Shown: one piece after another, positions 45,901 through 54,922 of the stretch | How the letters are laid out: each line of letters opens with the position of its first letter | How positions within the stretch are numbered: position 1 is the first letter of the stretch | From: Cupriavidus necator N-1 | GTDB taxonomy: Bacteria > Pseudomonadota > Gammaproteobacteria > Burkholderiales > Burkholderiaceae | Assembly (NCBI RefSeq): GCF_000219215.1 | Contig: NC_015723.1 | Location: 2,480,001-2,544,000, forward strand | Reading direction: 5' to 3' | DNA: 64,000 nucleotides | The notes under the pieces: model-generated | Told to the model about the DNA's origin: nothing | What the model saw: the letters and a program-made list of their open reading frames with translations, nothing else | Database searches by the model: none | Position numbers and translations under genes: made by a program

Positions 45901-47325
45901 ATGATCGATATCAGCCAGATTGTCAGCAGCGCCGCCAATGCGGTCGAGAGCGCCAGGCGCGCCACCGCCGACGCAACCGCAAGCGGATTCGGCGACGCGC
46001 TGTCGCGCGCTCGCGAAAGCAGCAAGGCCCCCGCGCCGCCGGCCAGGGAAACCACCGCGCGCGACCAGCCCGCATCGCGCCAGCCCGCGGCGCAGGCCGA
46101 TGCCGGCAAGCCGCAGCCAGTCGCCGCGGCCGGCAAGAAGCCCACGGCCGGCCACAAGGATGAAGACCAGGACCAGGACGACACCACGGCAGCCACGCCG
46201 ACGGACGCCGCAGCCGCTGCCGCAGCGGCCCTGGCACTGATGCTGCCTGCCGCCGCCCCGACCAGCCCTGCTGCCGCACCGTGCGCGCCAGGTTCCGCCC
46301 TCGCGGGCGTTGCCGACACCGGCGGCGGCGCCGCACTGCAGGCGGCGCTGGCAAATGCCACGCAGCCGGCCACGGCAGATGTCCAGGCCGATGCCATGCC
46401 GGCGGCCGCCACGCCGCAGCCGGACACGCTGCAGGTCGTCACCACCGAAGCCCGGCCCGCACAGCCTTCGGTAGCCGACACGCTGGCCACCATCGCATCC
46501 CAGCGCGCCGCGATGCAGGCCGGCACCAGCGCAGGCACCGACGGCAAGGCCGGCACGGCCCAGGCCATCCCGGGCGACGTACTGGCCGTCCAGCAGCAGG
46601 ACACCACCGGCCAGTCTGCCGGCGGATCGGGCAATCGCCCCGACAGCGGCATCGCCCAGCACCGCGCCGATCCGCTCGCCGCCAACCCCGGCACGGCGGA
46701 TACCAGACCCGTGGCAACACCGTTCGCCGTCGCACAGGCTGCCGCCCGCACCGGCGAGGCTACCGCCGCCAGCCCCGACAACACGCAAGCCGCGGCCGCC
46801 GCCTTGGCCGGCCAGGCCACCCCGTCGGCTACTGCAGCCGCTGCAGCCGCCTCCGCCCGTCCCGTGGTCACCCCGCCGCTGTATGACAGCCAGTGGCCGC
46901 AGGCCCTTGGCCAGCAGATGATCCGCATGAGCACGCAAGGCCAGCAAAGCGCCGAACTGCAGCTGAACCCGCCCGACCTCGGGCCGCTCAAGGTCGTGCT
47001 CAACGTGGTCAACGACCAGGCCCAGGCCCAGTTCGTCTCGCCCCACCAGGCCGTGCGCGCCGCGGTGGAAGCGGCGCTGCCGCAGCTGCGCACCGCGCTG
47101 TCGGAAAGCGGCATCCAGCTTGGACAGACTTCGGTGGGCGCAGACGGCTTTGCCAGCCAGGCGGGCAATGGCAACGGGCAGCAACAGCAGGCACCGGAGA
47201 ATGGGCGCGGGCAAACCAGCTTTGGTGCCGGCACGCTGGCGGCTGTTGAGCCGGCGGCGGTGGCCAGTACGACGGCCCGTCCCGCACGCGTGCTTGGGCG
47301 TGGCGAGATCGATACGTTTGCCTGA
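45901..47325 (+). CDS. fliK: Flagellar hook-length control protein FliK
   Basis: 474 residues from MIDISQIVSS. Long Ala/Thr/Pro-rich ruler region, then C-terminal Flg_hook domain (about 320-420): SQWPQALGQQMIRMSTQGQQ, SAELQLNPPDLGPLKVVLNV, AQAQFVSPHQAVRAAVEAAL. Determines hook length and signals FlhB. Ends the operon; a strong hairpin follows. Confidence 0.95.
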   Translation: MIDISQIVSSAANAVESARRATADATASGFGDALSRARESSKAPAPPARETTARDQPASRQPAAQADAGKPQPVAAAGKKPTAGHKDEDQDQDDTTAATPTDAAAAAAAALALMLPAAAPTSPAAAPCAPGSALAGVADTGGGAALQAALANATQPATADVQADAMPAAATPQPDTLQVVTTEARPAQPSVADTLATIASQRAAMQAGTSAGTDGKAGTAQAIPGDVLAVQQQDTTGQSAGGSGNRPDSGIAQHRADPLAANPGTADTRPVATPFAVAQAAARTGEATAASPDNTQAAAAALAGQATPSATAAAAAASARPVVTPPLYDSQWPQALGQQMIRMSTQGQQSAELQLNPPDLGPLKVVLNVVNDQAQAQFVSPHQAVRAAVEAALPQLRTALSESGIQLGQTSVGADGFASQAGNGNGQQQQAPENGRGQTSFGAGTLAAVEPAAVASTTARPARVLGRGEIDTFA

Positions 47326-47369
47326 GTTCGCGCTACGCAGCGCGTGGTGATTGCGCCAAGGAAGAATGC

Positions 47370-47393
47370 AAGGCCGCCCGACGGGCGGCCTTT
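47370..47393 (+). terminator. Terminator after fliK
   Basis: Stem AAGGCCGCCC/GGGCGGCCTT with a three-base loop and T at the end; 45 bases after the fliK stop. Confidence 0.8.
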
Positions 47394-47470
47394 GTCATGT
47401 CAGCGGCGGCCGGTTCATGTATTTCGCTCACAATCCTGCAACCAGATTTAACGGATTGCTGCTAGAATCA

Positions 47471-47488
47471 GTAAACATTTTTGCTTAC
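47471..47488. promoter_or_regulatory. Dyad upstream of hicB, candidate operator
   Basis: GTAAAC-N6-GCTTAC, five of six base pairs symmetric, 40 bases before the hicB ATG, next to a TAGAAT -10-like box (47463-47468). HicB proteins bind such sites for autoregulation. Confidence 0.4.
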
Positions 47489-47527
47489 CATACACCCGGC
47501 ATCCGTTGTCGCAGGAGGAGTCCCAAT

Positions 47528-47944
47528 ATGCTGCGATTCCCTGCCAACATCGTCCCGGACGACGGTGGCTTTGCTGTGTCGTTTCCCGATATCCCCGAAG
47601 CCCTGACCAGCGGCGACACCATCGAGCAGGCCCGCGAGATGGCCGCCGATGCGCTCGCTACGGCCATGGAGTTCTATTTCGAAGATGGCCGCCCGGTGCC
47701 GCTGCCGTCGAAGGCAAGACGCGGCCAGCATCTGGTAGAACTGCCGGCCAGCGTGTCGGCGAAGGTGCTCCTGCTTAACGAGATGATCGCGCAGGGCGTG
47801 ACGCAGGCGGAACTGGCGCGCCGGCTGCATACGCGCAAGCAGGAGGTGCAGCGTATCGTCGACCTGGACCATGCGACCAAGATCGATACGATCGAGGCTG
47901 CATTCCGGGCCTTGGGGAAGCGGCTGGAACTGACGGTCGCCTGA
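47528..47944 (+). CDS. HicB-family antitoxin without an adjacent HicA
   Basis: 138 residues from MLRFPANIVP, GGAGG upstream. N-terminal HicB degradation-type fold (ANIVPDDGGFAVSFPDIPEA, LTSGDTIEQAREMAADALAT, FEDGRPVPLPS) and C-terminal helix-turn-helix (GVTQAELARRLHTRKQEVQR). HicA, usually a 60-residue toxin next door with a conserved His, is not encoded in the 130 bases upstream, and the next gene is alkB. So an orphan antitoxin or a repressor. Confidence 0.85.
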   Translation: MLRFPANIVPDDGGFAVSFPDIPEALTSGDTIEQAREMAADALATAMEFYFEDGRPVPLPSKARRGQHLVELPASVSAKVLLLNEMIAQGVTQAELARRLHTRKQEVQRIVDLDHATKIDTIEAAFRALGKRLELTVA

Positions 47945-47975
47945 CCGCGCCAAGGCGTCCGCAATCCTCCATCTC

Positions 47976-48638
47976 ATGACTTTCGACCTGTTCGACGACC
48001 TGCCACCGAGCGGCTCCGGCAGCCCCGCCATCGAACCCCTCGCCGACGGCGCCGTAGTCCTGCGCGGCCTGGCCCGTGCGGATGCCGAAGTGCTGCTGGC
48101 CGACGTCCAGGCCGTCATCGCGCTTGCCCCCTGGCGGCACATGATCACCCCCGGCGGGCTGAGAATGTCGGTGGCGATGGTCAACTGCGGCACGGTCGGC
48201 TGGGTCTCCGATGCGCGCGGCTATCGCTATGACCCCGTCGATCCGCTGAACGGAAAGCCGTGGCCGGAGATGCCGGCGAGTTTCCGGCAACTGGCCACCA
48301 CCGCGGCGGCGCAAGCGGGCTTTGCCGGTTTCGAGCCGGATGCCTGTCTTATCAATCGCTATGAGCCGGGCACCCGGCTCTCGCTGCACCAGGACCGCGA
48401 CGAGCGCGATTTCAGCGCGCCCATCGTCTCGGTCTCGCTGGGGCTGCCCGCGGTGTTCCTGTTCGGCGGCATGCGCCGCGCGGACCGTCCGCAGCGGGTG
48501 CGGCTGGCGCATGGCGACGTGGTGGTGTGGGGCGGGCCGTCGCGACTGGCCTTCCACGGCGTGGCGCCACTGGCCGATGGCGACCATCCGCTGCTGGGGC
48601 GGCTGCGCATCAACCTGACATTCCGCAAGGCGCTCTAG
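47976..48638 (+). CDS. alkB: AlkB, DNA oxidative demethylase
   Basis: 220 residues. Fe(II)/2-oxoglutarate dioxygenase: RYEPGTRLSLHQDRDERDFS (His-x-Asp), the distal His in LAFHGVAPLADG, and the RLRINLTFR 2-oxoglutarate arginines; N-terminal nucleotide-lid region MVNCGTVGWVSD. Reverses 1-methyladenine and 3-methylcytosine lesions. Does not obviously sit in an ada operon here. Confidence 0.93.
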   Translation: MTFDLFDDLPPSGSGSPAIEPLADGAVVLRGLARADAEVLLADVQAVIALAPWRHMITPGGLRMSVAMVNCGTVGWVSDARGYRYDPVDPLNGKPWPEMPASFRQLATTAAAQAGFAGFEPDACLINRYEPGTRLSLHQDRDERDFSAPIVSVSLGLPAVFLFGGMRRADRPQRVRLAHGDVVVWGGPSRLAFHGVAPLADGDHPLLGRLRINLTFRKAL

Positions 48639-48722
48639 CCATCACCGCCGCCTTGGCGCTTTGCCGGGGGTTTTCTACAGTCAATGGACTGTCCTGAACG
48701 CCACCGTGCAAAGGCCCACACC

Positions 48723-49211
48723 ATGCATCTAGACGGCTCCTGCCATTGCGGCGCCATCCATTTCTCGCTCGAATCCGACTCGCCCTACCCGTATATGCAC
48801 TGCCATTGCTCAATCTGCCGCAAGACGGCGGGGAGTGGCGGCTACGCGATCAACCTGGGCGGCGATGCGGCCACGCTGCGCGTGCGCGGGCGCAAGCACC
48901 TTGGCATCTATCACGCCGTGCTGCGCGAGCCCGGCAAGCGCGCGCGGCGCTCGCCGGCGCAGCGGCATTTCTGCGTGAAGTGCGGCAGCGCGCTGTGGCT
49001 TTGGGACCCGCGCTGGCCAGAGCTGGTGCATCCGCATGCATCGGCCATCGACACAGCGCTGCCGCGCCCGCCGGAGGTGGTGGAGGCTGCGCTGGATTCT
49101 GTCGCGCCCTGGGTCGACGTGCCCAAGGGCAAAGGCCATGTGCACTGCGACACCTGGCCGAAGGAATCGCTGGCGGACTGGCACAAGCGGCACGGCCTGT
49201 CGTCGCGCTGA
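48723..49211 (+). CDS. GFA-family zinc protein
   Basis: 162 residues from MHLDGSCHCG. Cysteines bind zinc in the GFA (glutathione-dependent formaldehyde-activating) fold: SCHCGAI, HCHCSICRKTAGSGG and FCVKCGSALW. Most members do not have the named activity and the true substrate is unknown. Small stand-alone gene after alkB. Confidence 0.85.
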   Translation: MHLDGSCHCGAIHFSLESDSPYPYMHCHCSICRKTAGSGGYAINLGGDAATLRVRGRKHLGIYHAVLREPGKRARRSPAQRHFCVKCGSALWLWDPRWPELVHPHASAIDTALPRPPEVVEAALDSVAPWVDVPKGKGHVHCDTWPKESLADWHKRHGLSSR

Positions 49212-49270
49212 GCGGCTGCCCAAAGCGTTCTGAGCGCCCGGGCCGCACGGGCCAGGGCGCTCATGCCTGC

Positions 49271-50188
49271 TTATGCGGGCAGGAACCCTTCGACGGTCAG
49301 GTAGCGCTCGCCGGTATCGTAGTTGAAGCCCAGCACGCGCGCGCTGGCCGGCAGTTCGCGCAGCTTCTGTGCGATCGCGGCCAGCGTGGCGCCGGACGAG
49401 ATGCCGACCAGGATGCCTTCCTCGCGCGCGCAGCGGCGTGCCATCTCGCGCGCGGGCTCGGCATCGACCTGGATCACACCGTCCAGCAACGACGTATCGA
49501 GATTCTTCGGGATAAAGCCCGCGCCGATGCCCTGGATCGGGTGCGGCGCCGGCGCGCCGCCGGAGATCACCGGCGAGGCCACCGGCTCGACGCCGAACAC
49601 CTTGAGCTGCGGCCACTTGTCCTTGAGCACGCGGGCACAGCCCGTCAGGTGACCGCCGGTGCCGACGCCGGTGATCAGTACATCCAGCCCCTCGGGGAAA
49701 TCGTTCAGGATTTCCTGCGCGGTGGTGCGCACGTGCACGTCGACATTGGCCGGATTCTCGAACTGCTGCGGCATCCACGCGCCTGGCGTGGCGGCGACCA
49801 GTTCCTCGGCGCGCGCGATCGAGCCCTTCATGCCCTTCTCGCGCGGGGTCAGGTCAAAGGTGGCGCCATAAGCCAGCATCAGGCGGCGGCGCTCCACCGA
49901 CATGCTGTCCGGCATCACCAGCACCAGCTTGTAGCCCTTGACCGCGGCCACCATGGCCAGGCCGATACCGGTATTGCCCGAGGTCGGCTCGATGATGGTG
50001 CCGCCCGGCTTGAGCACGCCACGGCGTTCGGCGTCTTCCACCATCGACAGCGCGATGCGGTCCTTGATCGAGGCGCCGGGGTTGCTGCGCTCCGACTTGA
50101 TCCAGACCTCGTGGCCGTTGCCGAACAGCCGGTTGATGCGGATATGCGGGGTATTGCCGATCGTCTGCAGGATGTTCTGGACCTTCAT
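49271..50188 (-). CDS. cysK: O-acetylserine sulfhydrylase (cysteine synthase)
   Basis: 305 residues. PLP-lyase: catalytic Lys42 in [13 protein letters not shown], phosphate-binding [11 protein letters not shown] and [11 protein letters not shown], and the loop [10 protein letters not shown]. Converts O-acetylserine and sulfide to cysteine. CysK over CysM chosen from overall pattern ([12 protein letters not shown]), not certain. Convergent with the GFA gene. Confidence 0.9.
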   Translation of the reverse strand: MKVQNILQTIGNTPHIRINRLFGNGHEVWIKSERSNPGASIKDRIALSMVEDAERRGVLKPGGTIIEPTSGNTGIGLAMVAAVKGYKLVLVMPDSMSVERRRLMLAYGATFDLTPREKGMKGSIARAEELVAATPGAWMPQQFENPANVDVHVRTTAQEILNDFPEGLDVLITGVGTGGHLTGCARVLKDKWPQLKVFGVEPVASPVISGGAPAPHPIQGIGAGFIPKNLDTSLLDGVIQVDAEPAREMARRCAREEGILVGISSGATLAAIAQKLRELPASARVLGFNYDTGERYLTVEGFLPA

Positions 50189-50615
50189 CTTGTTCTCCGT
50201 GGCGGGCGCGATGCCGCAGGCCTGTAAGGCACTGGCATCGCAGGATCGAATGACGGGACGATTCTAGAGCAAAGCGCCACGCAGGCGGAACGCTTCATGC
50301 CAGGATCCTATCGTCTGCAATGCCCTCCTTAACCATTGACCGTATGCCCTGCGCAGGCCACCGCTCTATCGCGCAGGCGCTCGGCGATCAACTCACGCAA
50401 CCGTGGAATCTGCGCGTAGATTTTGGTCACTAGCCAGCTCGTCCCCGCCCCTGCCTTAAATGATCTTCATATCAGAAATAAACAACAACCGTCTGATGCG
50501 ACATGAAGTCGTCAAAGAGCTCCCGCCTATGGCACCATGCGGACTAGTCGTATGACTATGCCGATATAGGTCTCCGCTTGTAGCTCGACGGGCAAGGCGC
50601 CCATTGGAAGCCAAC
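50189..50615. other. AT-richer region upstream of the cellulose-synthase-like operon
   Basis: 427 bases, no gene. Lower GC than the surroundings, with the small dyad AGTC-GTAT-GACT around 50548-50559. Contains no recognised promoter with correct spacing; TGCCGATATAGG near 50559 looks like half a sigma-28 site but lacks TAAA 15 bases earlier. Confidence 0.4.
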
Positions 50616-52775
50616 ATGAAGACTGAGCAGCCCAAACGCTATATCGCCTTGCTAGTGGCCGTCTACGTGTCTTGCGGATTCGCGTATCTCGCCTGGCGCG
50701 TAGGAACCGTCAACATGGACGCGCCGTGGCTGTCTCTGCCGTTGTATGCCGCTGAAGTCTACGGTTATCTGAGCGGACTTCTGTTCGTGCTGATGACCTT
50801 TCGGCTCAGCGTGCGGGAGGTAGTACCGCCGCCAGCGGGACTGAAGGTCGATGTATTCGTGCCCACTTACAACGAGTCCGTGGACCTGCTGCGCCGTACG
50901 CTGCTGGCGGCCACGCGGATGGAGTACCCGCATGTTACCTGGCTACTCGATGACGGCCGGCGGCCAGACATGCGCAAGCTGGCCGAGGATCTGGGCTGCC
51001 GCTACCTCACCCGCGATAACAACTCCCACGCCAAGGCCGGCAACCTGAACCACGCGCTGCAGTTCTGCGAAGGCGAATTCATTGCGATCTTCGACGCCGA
51101 CCATGCTCCTCGCAAGGATTTCCTGGTGAAGACACTGGGATTCTTCCACGATGCAGACGTTGCGTTCGTGCAGACACCGCAGGACTTCTTCAATATCGAC
51201 TCGTTCAACCACCGCATCGGCAAGAAGCGGGTCTGGGATGAGCAGGCGCTCTTCTTCAAAGTCATACAGCGCGGCAAGGACGCACTGAATGCGGCCTTCT
51301 TCTGCGGCAGTTGTGCGGTGATCCGACGTTCCGCGGTGGAGAGAATCGGCGGCTTCGCCACCGAGACCGTTACGGAAGATGTCCATACGGCCGTCAAGCT
51401 GCACAAGCTGGGATTCAAGTCTGTGTACTACGCCGAATCACTCGCCTTTGGCCTGGCGCCGCACAGCATTGACACCTACCTGAAGCAGCGCATGCGTTGG
51501 GGAATGGGAGCGATGCAGGTGTTCCGGCGCGAAAGAATTCTTTTCAGCCGAGGCCTGACGCTGGGCCAGCGACTCAATTATTTCGCGTCGGCACTTTACT
51601 TCTTCGAAGGTTGGCAGAAGCTTGTTTTCTTTCTGACACCGCCGGCAGTATTTCTCTCGGGCGACCTACCCATCGTCGCATCGCTCAACACCTTCCTGCT
51701 GCTGTTCTGCCTGTACTACCTGCTGTCGATGTTGGTTCACCTTGAGCTGGGACGCGGCTACAACTCGCTGCTTCTCAGCGAGCAGTACGCCATGACTCGA
51801 TTCTTTGCCTTCATGTCAACGAGCGTTGGACTGTTTCGTCGCAACATCCCGTTTGCCGTGACCGACAAGCAGCTTTCCGATACTGGCAGGATGTGGCTCT
51901 GGATGTCGCCGGTGCTGGTGCTGGCGGGGATTACGGCAATCAGCGTGCCGACAGGCCTGTACCGGATGCATACAGGGAGCATTCCGGTCGGTGCAGGCGT
52001 CGTCACGCTCATATGGACCTGCGCGACCCTTCTCACGGCAGCAATGGTGATCGTGTACGCTCACCGCCATGCAAGCAACCGCCGCACCGAGTACCGCTTC
52101 CCGCTGCGGCTGCCGATCACGCTGACCCTTGATGGCACGTCATACCTTGGCTTGACATCGGACCTTTCCCCCAACGGCGCGCTTTACATCGGGGAGCCAA
52201 TTCCAACGTTATCCCGCGGCGACACGGTAAACATAGCCATCCACCTGCCCAATCTGATCGTATGCGATGCGGCCGCCGCAACGTTCGTAAACCGATCTGC
52301 GGGTTGGGCGGAAAAGGCCGCGGCGGGCGTCGCCGGGGAGGCCACAGTGGGACTGCGCTTCAACTGGGATGCGCAGGGCAACACCGGCGCACTCGAGACG
52401 TTCCTGTACGGCAGTCGGCTGCAGCTTGAAATGGGCAACCTTTCCGAAACCGAGACCCCGCCTCTTACTCGCCTGGCTGAATTGCTGAGCCGCGACGGGG
52501 GCGCGCCACTGCTGACGCAGAACTGGGCGCCGGGACTGCTGATGCAGCCGCTGCGCGCCGGTGTGTTGCCGGTGGTCATTGCCACGATCGAGGGCGCGGC
52601 GCCGCTGCTGTTCAGCAGTATCGAACTCGATCTGGACACTGGTGCCACGTTGCGTCGCACAGCGAAAGGCATGGCCACGGAACATGCGGTCAGGCTGACG
52701 CCCACGGGCAGGCTAGCGACGCCAACCGGCGATTTCCACCTTTACAACATTACGCCGCACGCGACGACGGTATGA
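50616..52775 (+). CDS. bcsA: Cellulose-synthase-like GT2 with PilZ domain
   Basis: 719 residues from MKTEQPKRYI (a TTG at 50604 is in frame). Two N-terminal membrane segments; GT2 domain with VDVFVPTYNESVDLLRRTLL, DDGRRPD, FDADHAPRKDF, TEDVHTAVKLHKLG and QRMRWGMG (D, D, D, QxxRW); further membrane segments about 320-470; PilZ domain with RRTEYR and DLSPNG, both c-di-GMP-binding motifs intact; then a C-terminal extra domain. Makes a beta-linked polysaccharide, activated by c-di-GMP. BcsB, BcsC and BcsZ are absent nearby. GC content and codon use differ slightly from neighbours. Confidence 0.85.
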   Translation: MKTEQPKRYIALLVAVYVSCGFAYLAWRVGTVNMDAPWLSLPLYAAEVYGYLSGLLFVLMTFRLSVREVVPPPAGLKVDVFVPTYNESVDLLRRTLLAATRMEYPHVTWLLDDGRRPDMRKLAEDLGCRYLTRDNNSHAKAGNLNHALQFCEGEFIAIFDADHAPRKDFLVKTLGFFHDADVAFVQTPQDFFNIDSFNHRIGKKRVWDEQALFFKVIQRGKDALNAAFFCGSCAVIRRSAVERIGGFATETVTEDVHTAVKLHKLGFKSVYYAESLAFGLAPHSIDTYLKQRMRWGMGAMQVFRRERILFSRGLTLGQRLNYFASALYFFEGWQKLVFFLTPPAVFLSGDLPIVASLNTFLLLFCLYYLLSMLVHLELGRGYNSLLLSEQYAMTRFFAFMSTSVGLFRRNIPFAVTDKQLSDTGRMWLWMSPVLVLAGITAISVPTGLYRMHTGSIPVGAGVVTLIWTCATLLTAAMVIVYAHRHASNRRTEYRFPLRLPITLTLDGTSYLGLTSDLSPNGALYIGEPIPTLSRGDTVNIAIHLPNLIVCDAAAATFVNRSAGWAEKAAAGVAGEATVGLRFNWDAQGNTGALETFLYGSRLQLEMGNLSETETPPLTRLAELLSRDGGAPLLTQNWAPGLLMQPLRAGVLPVVIATIEGAAPLLFSSIELDLDTGATLRRTAKGMATEHAVRLTPTGRLATPTGDFHLYNITPHATTV

Positions 52776-53503
52776 AAGAAAAAGGCCGCATGACGCAGGA
52801 CACGCGCAAGAATATTCGGGCCGACCGTGCGCTCGCCATCGTAACCCTCTGTGGCGCGGCCATCGTCCCGTTGCCGGCTATGGCGGGCACGTTGTTCGGC
52901 GGGGCAAGCTTCGCCGGTGGAGGTGAGCGTAGCGAATACGCTGGTGTCACCGGCAATTGGCTGCCGGTGCCCTTCCTCACCCAGAAGCTCGTCGTCAGCG
53001 ACTACCACTACAAGTACGGCTCGAACGGCACGACGGTGTCAGTGAACGGACAGTCGGCCGAGGCGGCGCTTGGCGTACAGAAGGGCTGGAAGACCGGCTG
53101 GGTTGAAGCCACGGCCGGCGCGCGCTATCGCTACAATCGCGTGTCGCCAGAAGGCGCCGATAACCGTGCCGACGGCGGCGAATGGGGCCTGGCATTGACA
53201 GTCCTCGGCCAGCAGGAGTTCGCGCAACACTGGGCCGTCAACGGGATCGCGAGCTACAACATCGGGCCCAAGGCGTATTGGGCGCGCGGCCGGATTCTCT
53301 ACAAGATTTTCGGCGATGCGTGGGCCGGCGCGGAGGTCATCAAGCATGGCGATCCGTTTTACCACTCCACGCAGGGCGGTCTGGTGCTGACCGGCATCTC
53401 GCTCGGCCGGACCGTGAAGCTTGGCTTCTATGGTGGTGTCAAGAAGACCGGTGGGCAGCCGCGCGCATTCTATGGCGGGCTGGAAATCAGCAAGGCGTTC
53501 TGA
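52772..53503 (+). CDS. bcsS: BcsS-like outer membrane protein
   Basis: 243 residues; ATG overlaps the synthase stop (ATGA). Signal peptide RALAIVTLCGAAIVPLPAMA, then amphipathic beta-strands rich in aromatic residues (FGGASFAGGGERSEYAGVTG, YHYKYGSNGTTVS, GLALTVLGQQEF, GKARGRILYK-like ARGRILYKIFGDAWAG) ending with EISKAF, the terminal Phe of an outer membrane barrel. Matches the cellulose biosynthesis protein BcsS family, whose role is unclear, perhaps in polymer passage or attachment. Confidence 0.78.
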   Translation: MKEKGRMTQDTRKNIRADRALAIVTLCGAAIVPLPAMAGTLFGGASFAGGGERSEYAGVTGNWLPVPFLTQKLVVSDYHYKYGSNGTTVSVNGQSAEAALGVQKGWKTGWVEATAGARYRYNRVSPEGADNRADGGEWGLALTVLGQQEFAQHWAVNGIASYNIGPKAYWARGRILYKIFGDAWAGAEVIKHGDPFYHSTQGGLVLTGISLGRTVKLGFYGGVKKTGGQPRAFYGGLEISKAF

Positions 53504-53537
53504 TGGCGCTTGTGCCGCACCCAAGAAAATACGCTAA

Positions 53538-54167
53538 CTATTTGATTCCATTGACATGGAACGTTAGGCTGAAGTTGTTGGCCGGCATTGGCACCGGCTC
53601 GTCGCAGCGCATGCCCTGCGCCTCGCCCAGCGCGATCACGGCTTCCATGTCGCGCACGCCCCAGTCGGGGTCGGTGGCGCGCAATTGCGCGTCGAAGGCC
53701 GCGTTGCTCGGCGCCGTATGCGCGCCGCCGCGGCGATAGGGGCCGTACAGGAACAGCACGCCGCCAGGGCCCAGCAGCTTGCCGGCGCCCTCGAACAGCG
53801 CCTCGGCCGCGGCCCATGGGGCAATATGGATCATGTTGATGCACACCACCGCATCCGCGGCATCGATGCCCCATGGCTGGCGGCAGACATCCAGCGCCAG
53901 CGGCGCGCGCACATTGGCCAGGCCCGCATGCGCGGTCCAGGCTGCGATCGACGCGCGCGCGGCGGCTTCCGGATCGCTTGGCTGCCAGGTCAGTCCCGGC
54001 AGCGCTGCGGCAAAGTGCACGGCATGCTGGCCGGTGCCGCTGGCAATTTCCAGTACCGTGCCGCTGGCGGGCAGCACGTTGCGCAACACCGCAAGGATAG
54101 GCTCGCGGTTGCGCTCGGTGGCGGGCGCCATGCGGCGTGCGTCGGGGTCTTGGGTCGAGCCGGTCAT
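53538..54167 (-). CDS. DUF938 SAM-dependent methyltransferase-like protein
   Basis: 209 residues. Class I methyltransferase core: VLEIASGTGQHAVHFAAALP (SAM loop), WQPSDPEAAARASI, DAVVCINMIHIAPWAAAEAL, PGGVLFLYGPYRRGG. C-terminal SLTFHVNGIK. The DUF938 family, function unknown. Convergent with bcsS. Confidence 0.85.
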   Translation of the reverse strand: MTGSTQDPDARRMAPATERNREPILAVLRNVLPASGTVLEIASGTGQHAVHFAAALPGLTWQPSDPEAAARASIAAWTAHAGLANVRAPLALDVCRQPWGIDAADAVVCINMIHIAPWAAAEALFEGAGKLLGPGGVLFLYGPYRRGGAHTAPSNAAFDAQLRATDPDWGVRDMEAVIALGEAQGMRCDEPVPMPANNFSLTFHVNGIK

Positions 54168-54297
54168 GATGGCATGCTCAGCGGGGGAAAGCGCCTAGCG
54201 TAGCAGAATCGGCCCGCCGGGGGGCGCTCCGCCCTGAGGGGCAGCGTGTCAGCTGATGAGGGGCGGCAGCCTGGGCAGGATGCGATGCCGCTGTACC

Positions 54298-54831
54298 TCA
54301 ACGGCGCCCCGGGATCTGGTAGATCAAGCGCTCAAACTTGAGGGTCGTGGCCTGGCCCACGACCGTGCCGCCAAGCGACTCTGCGATCCGGCGGCTGGGC
54401 CAGTTCTGTTCGGCCACGGGATAGACCAGGTGCGCCGGCGACAGGTTGTCCTGCGCCCATTGCGCCAGCGCGGTGACCGCTTCCAGGCCGAAGGCATGGC
54501 CGTGGCAGTCCTCGCGGATCCAGATGCCGAGTTCCGGCGCGGGCGTGTCGGCGTGGTGCAATCCCGCCAGCCCCAGGAACAGCCCGTCGTCGGCACGCCG
54601 GATGGTGAGCACACATTCCGAACCTCGCGCCATGCCTATCAGCCAGCCTTGCCACACGGCTTCGAAAGCCGCCGGCGTGGGCGATGGCTCCCAGTCCATG
54701 AATCGCGCAAGCGTCGGGGTGATGCAGGCAAAGGCCTCGGCTGCGTCGTCGCCGCGAAAGGGCAGCAGGCTGAGGCGCGCGGAGTGGATGTGCGGAAGCT
54801 GGTCAGGCATGACGGGCGGGAGGCTGGGCAT
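54298..54831 (-). CDS. GNAT N-acetyltransferase
   Basis: 177 residues (MPDQLPHIHS at 54810 is an alternative start). RimJ-like: RLSLLPFRGDDAAEAFACIT, LGLAGLHHADTPAPELGIWI, GHAFGLEAVTALAQWAQDNL (acetyl-CoA loop) and NWPSRRIAESLGG. Acceptor unknown; may acetylate a ribosomal protein or small molecule. Confidence 0.85.
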   Translation of the reverse strand: MPSLPPVMPDQLPHIHSARLSLLPFRGDDAAEAFACITPTLARFMDWEPSPTPAAFEAVWQGWLIGMARGSECVLTIRRADDGLFLGLAGLHHADTPAPELGIWIREDCHGHAFGLEAVTALAQWAQDNLSPAHLVYPVAEQNWPSRRIAESLGGTVVGQATTLKFERLIYQIPGRR

Positions 54832-54869
54832 GATGCCGGAGTTGCCATGTTAGACGATCGCGCCCCAAC

Positions 54870-54895
54870 AAAAAACGGCGGGCCGAAGCCCGCCG
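54870..54895 (-). terminator. Intrinsic terminator of the phoX gene
   Basis: Minus strand: stem CGGCGGGC/GCCCGCCG with a four-base loop followed by six T, 28 bases after the stop. Confidence 0.85.
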
Positions 54896-54922
54896 CCTTC
54901 ATCCAGGCACTGCGCTACCGCG

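Noticed and set aside
40384..47214. Very long antisense frames (874 and 1096 residues) opposite fliF-fliK
   Set aside because: They lie exactly opposite confident flagellar genes, are rich in Arg/Gly/His without any domain, and arise from GC-rich third positions.
47396..47527. HicA toxin gene before hicB
   Set aside because: No frame of about 60 codons with the HicA pattern fits in this space on either strand.
50540..50570. Sigma-28-like box (GCCGATAT) upstream of the cellulose-synthase-like gene
   Set aside because: No TAAA 15 bases before it.
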